A stretch of DNA of 64,000 nt from assembly GCF_020382885.2 (NCBI RefSeq), contig NC_058504.1, positions 19,417,019-19,481,018 on the forward strand. The letters are read 5' to 3'. Source of the stretch: Scatophagus argus. Its lineage: Eukaryota; Chordata; Actinopteri; Scatophagidae. The notes beneath the pieces are model-generated. The model did not search any database. It was given only the letters and a program-made list of their open reading frames with translations, and was not told the DNA's origin. Positions 45,969 through 56,400 of the stretch are shown here, one piece after another (position 1 is the first letter of the stretch; every line of letters starts with the position of its first letter). The position numbers were made by a program, and so were the translations under genes.

Positions 45969-46453
45969 GAACATATTTTTTAAAAAAATCCATTAAAACA
46001 TCTCTGCTGGTTATCCACTCCTGTGTTTACTCATACAGAAAGCAAGAATAATACAAAAGTTATTAAAAAGATACCAAGAGGAGTCAGACTGCAACATGCA
46101 AAAAATTATGTATCGAAATATGTATAAAATATGCAGAAAATCATTGTGATTATTAATCATCTGAAAAGTGAAACACACTGATAATTAGACTGTATTTTTG
46201 TGGAACATTATAACATTGAATTGGGAATTAAGCCTGATCTTATAAGATAACATTTGTAGCTAAACTACTACTCTGTACACCTGATAGGAGGGTACCGCTC
46301 TTTGGCTAGCATCATTAGTGTTGACACAGGAAAGAGCTATTTGTCAACAAAAAGAGATTAAACAAATAAAACACCAAAAAAAGATGACTGGATTTGGTCT
46401 GACATTGTTTGGATGGAAATATACTAATAGGGAGGACAAGTGCACGAGGTCTG

Positions 46454-46720
46454 TTACAGCCTCCCTGCCTCCTTGAACTTGCTGAGCAGTCCGTCGTCTG
46501 CCCTCAGTGGAAAGTAAAGGGTCCGGGTTTTGTAGTACTGGGGGTCAGACTGGAGGTTTTGGATGACATCTGCAAGGAGGTGGGCCCGCTCCACGCCGCA
46601 GCCTGGTGCCTCGTAGCCCAGCTTGGTCAAGTGAACGTGGAGGTGGAAGTAGGACGGCTGGTAGTGCAGGTACACTCTCAGCTTACTGGCTGGAAGGTTG
46701 TAGCGCTTCAGGATGGCCTC
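46454..46720 (-). CDS. dcps: dcps coding exon 6 (HIT motif, last)
   Basis: 89 codons including stop; acceptor TAACCCAG. It encodes [18 protein letters not shown], with the catalytic histidine triad intact, then [19 protein letters not shown] and the C-terminus FKEAGRL. Confidence 0.96.
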   Translation of the reverse strand, partial: EAILKRYNLPASKLRVYLHYQPSYFHLHVHLTKLGYEAPGCGVERAHLLADVIQNLQSDPQYYKTRTLYFPLRADDGLLSKFKEAGRL

Positions 46721-48404
46721 CTGGGTTACAATGAAACAGGTATTGTCATTCTTTCTGTATGTTGGACATTATGAATATGTCCAAAGTTGTCTCTAATTTT
46801 TAAATACTCGGTCTTACAGTAGTTCTCGAAAATGGAAAGCAACAATCACATAATGGATTTAAGAAAATGATTCTAATACTCAAGGTCACATTAATGACAG
46901 CTGCTGGAAGAAGAAGACATGTTCTCTTATTTTCTTAAGAAGACTTCCTGATGTAACCGCACCTTTCCTTTCTTTAAAATGTTCTGTAGCAGTGGGAGAT
47001 GCTCTGACGTCAGGTCTCTGAGACTCCTAATGTCTCTCTGATGTACTATGGCAATCAGGTATAAATCATCAACCTGAAAGATGAAGACAGTTATTGTAAG
47101 ACTGTGAAGTCCAGTGGCAGAAAAACGGCAAGAAATGAAAGAAAAGACTGCAGCAGCTGTCATATTTGCAGAACTAGTCTGCCTTAATCCAGTCCAGTCC
47201 AAACAAGCTCTCTGAATGGCACAGAAATAAGATTTGGTTAGACTTCATGTCTTTGTGCCTACATATATTTGTGGTCTCTCACCTGCTTCTGGTCCCACTT
47301 GAAGTCTGGGAGAAGGACAAAGCCAACCTCTGGGTCTGGATCTTCATAAACTATCCTGTCAGCCTCTGCCTTCTTCTCCAGGATGTTGTATACCCACTGG
47401 GGTTCAAAGTGGCTTCAAGTTAATCCACAGATAACGTTGTGCACTCCCAAGACAATGCAAAATGAACACTGACCTGAATGCTGAAACTCTGCTTTTCAAT
47501 GTAAGGCAGAGTGATGGACCGATAGTCCTCATCCGTCTCCTCCACCAGGAAACTCTCCTGACGCTGATATTTCTTTACATGCTTCTCCGTAGCTGGACAT
47601 ACCACTGTAGTCTTAATCTCTGCAACAGAACAGAAACACACCGACTACCACACTTGCCTCTAGCTGGCCCAATTTCCGCTGGACTCACAATATCTTTTGT
47701 CAATTTACTGCTTTTATGATCATACCATTGAGATGAGGGGGAGCCTGTAAACGATATGTGCTGTAGATGTCGTTCTTCATCTCCAGCTTCAGCCTGGACC
47801 CACTGAAAATCTCAGCTAGGGTGTCCTCTCTGATGGGAGTCTTCTCCAAGATAACCACAGCCTCCCGATCAGCAAGCTGGAGATGACATGTTCGTGACTT
47901 TCATGTCTACTTCTGCTGGTAATGACACTGGCTACAACACATAAAATAAACACGCAACGGTGCTTTATTGAGCATGTCCTTTTCTTGGTCATTGTTATGA
48001 AATAAAGCGCAGTCACACAGACTATTACTTTGAAATATTAAACCGGAAGTCGATGTTTACACGCTTCCTTCACAAAACTATTCCTATCACTTTGAATGAA
48101 TGTAACCAGTAATTGCTCTCAACTCCATACAAATAGAGTTAGCCAGATACCAGCTAAAGGCTAAGCTGTGTTAGCTAACGTTACTTTACAACCTCACCTT
48201 TCCCTGGATGAAGATGTTTTTCTCCCGGGCAGAATCACTCAAGACGTTGGATGTTTTAAATTCGTACAAAATATTTTCTGACCCAGATTCATTATCAACT
48301 TCTCCTCGACCATTCTCACTATCAGATTTCGCTCTCTTGACTTTCTGCGATGATTCGTCAGTTCCAACACTGTCTGCTTCACGTTTAGCGGTGGAATCGG
48401 CCAT
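46454..48404 (-). CDS. dcps: scavenger mRNA decapping enzyme DcpS, full coding span
   Basis: Coding exons in order: 48404-48198, 47876-47726, 47619-47474, 47396-47283, 47073-46963, 46720-46454; 996 nt, 331 aa, close to the 337 aa of human DCPS, and in frame throughout. The enzyme hydrolyses m7GpppN cap dinucleotides left by 3'-5' mRNA decay, releasing m7GMP; it works as a homodimer in nucleus and cytoplasm. Visible features: basic KVKRAK (residues ~21-26, possible nuclear signal); ILEKTP and NDIYSTY in the N-terminal domain; Trp169, equivalent to the cap-stacking Trp175 of human; and the HIT triad HLHVHL (His269, His271, His273), with His271 matching the catalytic His277. The start at 48404 has context AACATGG; a longer in-frame ATG at 48461 lacks family similarity. 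Confidence 0.95.
46963..47073 (-). CDS. dcps: dcps coding exon 5
   Basis: 37 codons, phase 0 at both ends; acceptor ATCTTTCAG, donor GGAAAG|GTGCGG. It encodes [20 protein letters not shown] and [13 protein letters not shown], the C-terminal-domain approach to the HIT motif. Confidence 0.94.
47283..47396 (-). CDS. dcps: dcps coding exon 4
   Basis: 38 codons, phase 0 at both ends; acceptor CCCAG, donor AGCAG|GTGAGA. It encodes [19 protein letters not shown] and [14 protein letters not shown]; the first Trp is the cap-stacking residue. Confidence 0.94.
47474..47619 (-). CDS. dcps: dcps coding exon 3
   Basis: Acceptor CTGTTGCAG, donor TTCAG|GTCAGT. It encodes [17 protein letters not shown] through [18 protein letters not shown], matching the human order of motifs. 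Confidence 0.94.
47726..47876 (-). CDS. dcps: dcps coding exon 2
   Basis: Acceptor CATCTCCAG, donor AATG|GTATGA. It encodes [20 protein letters not shown] and [18 protein letters not shown], the DcpS N-terminal swapped-dimer domain. Confidence 0.93.
48042..48050 (+). promoter_or_regulatory. ETS/GABPA-type site ACCGGAAGT near the dcps start
   Basis: An exact canonical ACCGGAAGT lies in dcps intron 1, about 350 bp downstream of the start codon. ETS-family sites are common in housekeeping promoters. Function is inferred only from motif and position. Confidence 0.4.
48198..48404 (-). CDS. dcps: dcps coding exon 1
   Basis: 69 codons from [13 protein letters not shown]; donor AAAG|GTGAGG. It encodes the variable N-terminal tail with KVKRAK and the start of the conserved domain ([14 protein letters not shown]). 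Confidence 0.92.
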
Positions 48405-50180
48405 GTTTCTTGTTGCGGCTGTTGTGGCCGAAGATCGTCTGTGTGTACGAAGATAACTCACTCAACGATCACTTCGAATCCGCTCAACAAACGAGCACCT
48501 GGAGCCTCATGTATGCTCTCTCTCCACACAACACACAGCTGTTCACAAAGTCGTTGATGCTACACCAGTTTTAACCATCTCGGCGGGTTATTTAAAGGAA
48601 AACAAAGTTAAAGATAAAATGTAGGTATAGAATAATAAAATACTTTAGAAGGTGGAGTGGTAAAAGTCTGAAGTAAAGAAAAATGTTAAGTGTTAAAATG
48701 TTAAATGTTAAGCAGTCCAGAACACGAACATAGAATGAAAGGACATACTGACTAGTAAAACTGATTAAAATGTATAAACAGACAAATGCATGAATACAAT
48801 TCAGTGGGATTTAAAAGGATGGTCTTGAGTTTGCTTTCTCAAATACTAATATGGGATGTCGTTACAATTGCAAACGTCAACTTGGTGCAAAGTGAGACCT
48901 CGCTCTATGTCTCTCTATAACCTCTCAATTACAGCAGTGTTAAATTAGACTAAATAAACAACACAGCATCCTTTAAAATATTTATGTCCGGATTATTAAT
49001 AATTTTAAATTTCCGTCATGATAGTGTGAGGTGCTTTTATCTGTGACATTGTAGGTCATTGTATTTACGTATAGCACCACGAGGAGTAGAAGTAGCCTAA
49101 ATTAAATGATACAAAGTGGTTATGAAAATGCTCGTGAAAAAATAAAAGAGGTAAACACTGATGTGAAATGAAAGAGGGAATGATGCGAAATTTGATTGAT
49201 TTGCTTTGATTTCGAAAGTCGACGGAATTTGAAAAGAGAGCGAAGTTTGATTGTTCCCGTTTTACATCTATAATTCATCATTCACAACACAAAACTGCCT
49301 CGGGAAGATGGCCTCAACGTTGGGTGGAAGAAACAAAAAGATAAAAAAAATACATAAAAATATTGAAATTCCAATTATTATTAATCAAGGTGATGAAACG
49401 TATGTGAGAGATAAATTGTCGGTTAACTAATAAACTTAATAAACTTGACTTATATTTTACTGAAAGTGCTGCACTGATTATCAGCTTGGCATCATCATTA
49501 GCAACCGCCCACCTGAAATTTTTCTTTTTCTGCCAGCACTTTTTGTTACTTCCGCCCAAAATGTCAATCAAAAAATCACGAGTTGCCCAGTGAGCCAATG
49601 AGGACTGAGCATTGAGTTGCAGGGCACGTAAACTTTCAGCGTCATTTAGCAGATCACTAATATCTGATTGTGAACCTGAAAATAAACAAGCTGCAGAATC
49701 TTCGCCTATATTTAAAAGTAAATTTTTTTTATTACTTTATTACTAGTCCACTTTCCTTAAATAATAAAAGCTTATTTTGTGTTGTCATTTTGTGTTTAAT
49801 TATGAATGTAAAACGGGGTAATGATAAAATATGGCTTTGTTTTCATCAAATTACGACCGGCTTTATAATCAAATCACTCGACAATTTACACGACACTCTA
49901 TTTTTTAAGCTTTATTTATTTATTTAGCTCTATTTTTTATTTTCTAAGCTGCAACTAAAATGAACACTGACTGAGAAAGTACTGAGATACCGGAGAGGCC
50001 GCAGTATCGTGTCTCTTTTTTTCGTATTTATAACGTATGTTACTGTTGGTGTTCATAAAATATTTTAACCTGCCTGCTCGTACCAAAAGGTCCTTACATT
50101 TTAACACTGTGTCCAACCAGTCAGATAGGTAGCTAATTACTAGACACTTCTGTAGTGATATTAAGGTAATTGACAGATGA
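48405..50180. other. head-to-head intergenic region between dcps and ids
   Basis: About 1.8 kb of mostly AT-rich DNA separates the two divergently transcribed genes. The dcps side (48405-48600) has mildly CpG-containing sequence. The middle holds nothing recognisable; the ids-proximal end holds its promoter. Confidence 0.6.
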
Positions 50181-50194
50181 TTTACCTTATATGA

Positions 50195-50419
50195 TTAGCG
50201 TCCCGGGGCGGGGCGACTGATGATCGGACCAATGGTAACATTCCACTGCCGCTGACGCGAAAATCAGGAAGTTATTTAATTACGACATCGAGCATCTAGT
50301 GGCTTTTACAGTGGGGAGACGACTGATAGTGCTGGACGGGATGAGAGATTAGTTTTTGTTTTGTTTTTTATCGAAGCTTTACCGGAAAGATATCGTATCG
50401 TTAGTCCTGGCAAATCAAA
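50195..50419 (+). promoter_or_regulatory. ids: ids promoter and 5' UTR
   Basis: A GC box (GGGGCGGGGC, 50205-50214) and a CCAAT box (50229-50233) lie about 200 bp upstream of the ids ATG, in a locally GC-rich patch with no TATA box. This is a typical housekeeping promoter layout, fitting a lysosomal enzyme. The TSS probably falls around 50.28-50.34 kb (inference). Confidence 0.6.
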
Positions 50420-50495
50420 ATGTACACCCCTGTCCGAACATGGCTTCTCCTCCTGGTTCTTCACACGTTGGCTCTTGTTGTTTTAGCAAGAAGAG
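50420..50495 (+). CDS. ids: ids exon 1 (signal peptide)
   Basis: ATG in context AAAATGT opens [20 protein letters not shown], a hydrophobic signal peptide. The donor is AGAG|GTAGAG. Phase 1 at the end matches human exon 1, which is nine codons longer. Confidence 0.9.
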
Positions 50496-53400
50496 GTAGA
50501 GTTAGTACTTGGCAAACATCGAATAGATAATATTTGGCTTGCAAAACGTGGAAGTGACATATATGTGAAGTCTATAATAGCATTATAATAAACAGACTGG
50601 TTGTTCTGTTGTCTTTTTGACTTAAATGTTTATTTGACGGGTTTAATTTAGATTGCCAATGTGAACAGTGGCGTTAAATCTCAGTAACTAGCTGAAATGA
50701 GCATTTAATGAGCGCTTTTCATTGTGTTTGTTTAGTGGCTGCAGCTGGAGTAAACTTGAGTTGATTTAATTTACTCACTGAATGGTGCTTTGTAAGTTCT
50801 AGCTGAGGGCTTGTGAGTGTTGCGTTTGAGATTAGTTGAAGTGAAACCTGCTAGTTTCTTGATAACTTTTATCTGTGGTATTTTTATGTGTAGCACAGTC
50901 AAAAACACAAATTAAACTGGGTTGTGTTTGCTTTCAGAGAGGAAAAATGTCCTTTTCATCATGGCAGATGATCTGCGGACATCATTGGGCTGCTACGGGG
51001 ACTCTGTGGTAAAATCGCCCAACATTGACCAACTGGCATCCAAAAGCCAAGTTTTTCTCAATGCATTTGCACAAGTACGTTTGTGTTTGTTGTCCAGAAA
51101 TGTGTACGCAGTTCAGTCAGTGTGGATGTTGCAATAACTGAATCAGAAATTTATATCTGAATGTGGACTTTCCTCTCCTAGCAAGCTGTGTGTGCTCCCA
51201 GCCGTGTATCTATGTTGACGAGTCGAAGGCCAGACACGACCAGGCTCTATGACTTCAACTCCTACTGGAGAGTTCATTCTGGAAACTACACAACCATGCC
51301 ACAGTACTTTAAATCTGAAGGATACTTCACTATGTCTGTGGGCAAAGTATTTCATCCAGGTAAGATTAATGATATACATTTTTAATAACAATTGTGGAAT
51401 AAAGCATGCCTTTCACAATCAGGGTGTGCTGACAGGGCTGCAAATTGAAGAAGTCCTACAAACATCCGTTGTGAAAGTACAGAAGGAACAGGCTCACTGC
51501 TGGTTACTCATGAGCCTTAGGTGCCTTTGTGAGAAGAGTCCAAACCCACTGATCTGTTGTTTACTCTGTTCTGTTGTCTGTTGTTACTTTGATACTTTTG
51601 TAATTACCCAGTTGTATATTATGAATAGTTGTGTTGTATTTCTTTCTCCAGGAATTGCCTCAAACTACACAGATGATTACCCCTATAGCTGGTCCATCCC
51701 CACCTTCCATCCAGCTTCGTTTGCATATGAGAAACAAAAGGTATAAATGAAGAAGGGAAAAGGTTTTCACTTTTCCACACACTTGCAATTTTGTCAGTTA
51801 TGTGCCTGATTTTATACACATAAAATGTCTAATGTAGCTCTTCAACCTGACAGCTCCTTGTTTTTCTCATTGCTGTTCACTCCCATTTGCAGAACCATAG
51901 ACAAATTGGGTAAAAATTATTTTTTAAATTTGTATCTTCTTGGTGATCTATCAGAATCAGGGTTATTGGCCAAGCATGCGAACAGACACAAGGGTATTTG
52001 ACTCTGTTTGTTGTTTCTCTCCTTCCTCCTCTAATTTTCAGCGATACATGTCTGAAAGTATTCACTAAATCATCCTTTAGTTTTTAGGTCTGAATTCAAT
52101 CATCTGGGTAAATTCAGTGTAAACTTCTGGTATCCATCTACCACAGCAGAAACTCTGAAATGTACAGCAGGACTTGTGTTTAAATGTGACTTTTAATAAT
52201 TTGTATAATAACCTTATTTCCAGGAGTGTAAAGGAGAGGATGGTAAACTCCATGCCAACTTGCTGTGTGCCGTGAACGTGACAGAGCAGCCTGGAGGCAT
52301 CCTTCCTGACCTGGAGAGCACAGATGAGGCAGTGAGGTTACTGACGAGTCGGGCCAACGATCACGTTCCTTTCTTCTTGGCTGTAGGCTTTCACAAACCG
52401 CACATACCCTTCAGGATACCACAGGTACATGACCTAATATCAACACCTGTAGACTCCCTGTACACTACTTCAGATGTAATGCACATAAAGGTGATAGGTT
52501 AAACTGACATGTTATATTGGGAAAACTGGTACTTAGTTAGTTAGCTGCAGGCCCAGTCACAGAGTTGATTCTGGATTTCTAGAGGCTCAGTTACTACTTG
52601 ATCTAGGAAGTAACCACAAATAAAATGAAGGTCATGGTGTATAGCATCCCATGTGTTGTAGTAATTTAAATTTCTATTTAAATGTAAGTGTCTTACACAA
52701 TATATACAAACAGTTCTATTAAGAATTCATTAACATTTCTATCTCATTTTGCATTTAGTGGGACATTATAGCTCTGTCACTGGCTGATGGACAAATTATG
52801 TAATTGACTGCATTTAGCTGATATCTGCTGACTGGGAAGCTCTATTGCAAACCTATGGATTGAAACTGGATGTTACTATTCTTTTGGTGGAATTTCTGTA
52901 ATGCACATTCATGAAGACATACATTCAGCCACTGGGATGCATTATACAAATCACTTGGTCTTCAGTCTCTAATGAACACTTACTAGCACAAGTAATAGCC
53001 GAGTATGTGGAGTGGAAAAGTAAAAATCATTGTCCTGCTGCAAGAGTCAGTTTAGCTTGAGAGTGTTGTGGTTGACTCAGAAATCTTGGACAGAAACCCA
53101 TTTTTTCAAAAACAAATAATGGCAGAGGAGTAGTATGAATGATGGTGTCGGCATGGAGGAGACAGCATGTGGTGAGCCGGACATAAAAGGAACGAGCAAG
53201 GAACATTCCATAAAGAACGTTGCCAGAAGATAATGATAGTGTTGATGTTTTAAAAATGTTTTAATGACGAGAAAGAGCTAGTTTTGATGTGGGCCTGTGT
53301 GAATAAACCAGGGAACAGAATAAAAAGGAAAGCCTCTGAAAGCTAGATCTGGAAGAAACATGATGTATATGAAGTGAATTTAATATGGACTGGTCTAGAT

Positions 53401-56400
53401 ATATGAGAGATGCAATTCGGCACGAAAGAAGAAGAGAGCATGATGAAGTGGAAGCAGAATGAGGGAGGAGTGTAAGCATGATGAAAAGAGGGAAAAGGTC
53501 AAGCCAATGCTGTCGGCGTGTGATGCTACATGTAATTTACCCCGTATCATCTGGATCTGATCTGAGCTCAGCCAAAGTGAAAGTGCCCAAGTGATTGGCC
53601 AGTTAAATTTAAAATAAATTTTAACTGTCTCATAGAAAGCAAATCCACCATTCATATTGTGCCATCTGTGTACTTGTCTTTATTAACCATGATTTTGAAA
53701 TGTGTTGGTTTGTGTATTGCAGGAGTACCTGAGCCTGTATCCCATAGAGCAGATGAGTCTGGCCCCTGACCCCAATGTCCCTAAACTCCTTCCACCTGTG
53801 GCCTACAACCCCTGGACGGACGTGAGGAGGAGAGATGATGTCCACAAACTCAACATTAGCTTCCCCTATGGACCAATTCCTAAAGACTTCCAGGTATGAA
53901 ATGGCAGCTTTCAGCACTTGTAACCTTTTATAATTTGTTTCCCATGTTGGCGCTCTGTAAAACACTAACAGGGTTCTGTATCATATCTTTCAGTTGCGTA
54001 TCCGTCAGCATTATTATGCTGCCGTGTCTTATGTGGACAGTCTGGTTGGGCGGCTGCTCATTACTCTTGATGAACTGGGGCTGACTGACAGCACCATGGT
54101 GGTGTTTACCTCAGATCATGGTTAGTAGACACATGATTGAGATGAGTTGGGAGTGACTTATTACCGATTTTGTAAATGTTAGTCAAATGAAGAAGTCAGA
54201 TATTAGTTATGAGACTCTCTGTGCACATTGTTTAGCAAGTGGAGTGTGTTCCTAAGTATTGCAGAGTTGCTGGACTTCTGCTGATCTCTCACCACCAGAT
54301 GGCAGTGTTGTAACAGAACATGTGCTATTATTTGTCTCCATAGTTAAGCTGTGCTTTTGCACTGCCTCCTTTTTGTTTTTTAAACTTTGTGACTTGGAAA
54401 CTCAATTTCTTTTATTCCCTCCTTCAGTGGAGGATGCTGGAGCAAATCCTTTTCTTGACCGCTTGATATATTCCTAGTAAAGCTTAATTAAATGCCATAA
54501 TTTTCCAGTATGAGATGACAGAGAAAAACACCAGTAAAGTGAATTTCCTAAAACCTTTCAGTTTCTGACATATTATTTGTAGAAGATTCATAGTTTAACT
54601 TCTCTTTCTTATTCTGATTTCTCCCACGGTCTCTTTGAACTGTCATCTTTCATAATCTCTTTCCCCGTCTTGTTGCAGGTTGGTCATTGGGAGAACATGG
54701 CGAATGGGCTAAATACTCCAATTTTGACGTGGCAACACGTGTTCCTCTCATCTTCTACGTTCCTGGTGTCACCGCAGTCCATGATTGGCTGGGAGGGCCT
54801 ACCTTTCCCTTTATTGATGTCCTCACCCAGTCGGAGCGCAGCTTTAAGAGCAAGTCCTCTTTGTTGACAACAAATTACCATGAATTCACCAAGTATATTA
54901 AGTCACAAAAGGAAACTCAAGTTTGATTTAAACTTTTTGGACCTGATTGCTCATATAAACCTCATGCCAACTTGACTTTAATGAAGTCTTTGATATACAT
55001 GCAGAGCTCCCAGAAGTATTTAAACAGGGATACACTTTGATATTTTGCCGCAGACAGATTTTAAAGTGCAAATGGTGCAATAATGATGAAATTTAAGAGC
55101 AGGGCGTCTAGTCAGTCTTAGTGGATATCTTTACTGTTTTGCTGTCAGTGGTAATTTAAGATTTTCTCTAATTGGCTGACCTCTCTCTCATCCAGATTTC
55201 AAAGAGATCAAAAATGTGGTGGAGCTGGTGGATGTTTTTCCTACTGTCTCCTACATGGCTGGCCTCAGAGCACCTGAACCATGTCCTGATATTTCTTTCC
55301 AGGTAATTTGATCGTTTTGCTTGCTGATCTTTTGTTACTGGTTTGCTTTGTTCTGTATTTTAAATTGTGTTCCATGCCATTTCCTGTGCTTCACATAACA
55401 TTCTCCTTTTCTTCAAATTGCACCACAAGTACATGACTGAGACCTTTCTGGCATCTTTGTACACTTAGTGCAAATGGATTTTTATTGACATTGCCAAACA
55501 AAATGTATCAAGAAGTAAACACTCTATAAACATGCTTGATATGAATGCAGTCCAATTGGCTCTGACATTCATTTCCTTTACGCTTCGGTCTGTTTTCTTG
55601 CTTTCAGGAGGAATTGTGTTCAGAAGGAGACAACCTGGCCCACACCTTCCGACACAGAGAAAGAGGAGAGAATGAGGAAGCCATAGCTTTTAGCCAGTAC
55701 CCTCGACCTGCTGATACACCACAGGTACCAGGCCAGGTGTTTAGAGGAACCAATTAAGAGCCTTCCTGAGCGGTCTGTAATGTTAAATCATTATTTTTTT
55801 GGCACTCAGTGAGCAACCATATTTTTTAATAAATATGTTACACGGTTACTTTTTAATGGCTTTGGATGGTTGGTTAATGGTTGCTTTTAAAAAATGCACA
55901 AAATTCACAGCGGCTGTTAACTCTACTGTCATTTCCATGACGCCATGTGACTCCTTGGCATGGTGTGTTTGCTTGTACTGGAGCTGCCAGCTGCAAGCTC
56001 AAGATCTTTGAATTAACACATCCAGGCGAGTGCTGCACCTGTTGTAGGTTAATCTCTGCACGGAACAGTTTGGCAGCCTGACATTAGCTTGTCGGCTCAT
56101 TTCGCAGGATGAGTTGGCAGCTGTGGAATCGACAGGACTCCAGAAAGTTTTTCTTTACAGTTTTAAGATGCCTTTATCTATCGGTGGTGTTTTTTAGGTG
56201 AACTCTGACCTCCCTAACCTTATAGACATAAAGGTCATGGGGTACTCTCTACGCTGCTGGGACTACAGATACACCCTCTGGCTGGGATTCGACCCGAAAA
56301 CATATCAGGTTGGTGGTTCACATAAATGCACAGCATAAAAATAATCTCCCACTTTATTATTATTATCCCCCTGTCTCTTTGTTATTCTCCTCTGTGTGAA

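Noticed and set aside
48405-48461. Upstream in-frame ATG of dcps (MSYLRTHRR...)
   Set aside because: The downstream ATG gives MAD, the usual DcpS beginning, in better context; the extra 19 residues have no family support.
51249-51746. 165-residue plus-strand frame over ids exons 3-4
   Set aside because: It reads out of the ids frame and through intron 3; the correct frame carries the sulfatase signature.
54766-54767. Use of the GT at 54766 as the normal ids exon 8 donor
   Set aside because: It keeps frame but removes 28 residues that align to human IDS, including FP and D positions; the GC donor restores full-length alignment.
54854-54855. GT in AGCAA|GTCC as the ids exon 8 donor
   Set aside because: It leaves two carried-over bases, while every AG at the start of exon 9 needs one or none, so it breaks the frame.
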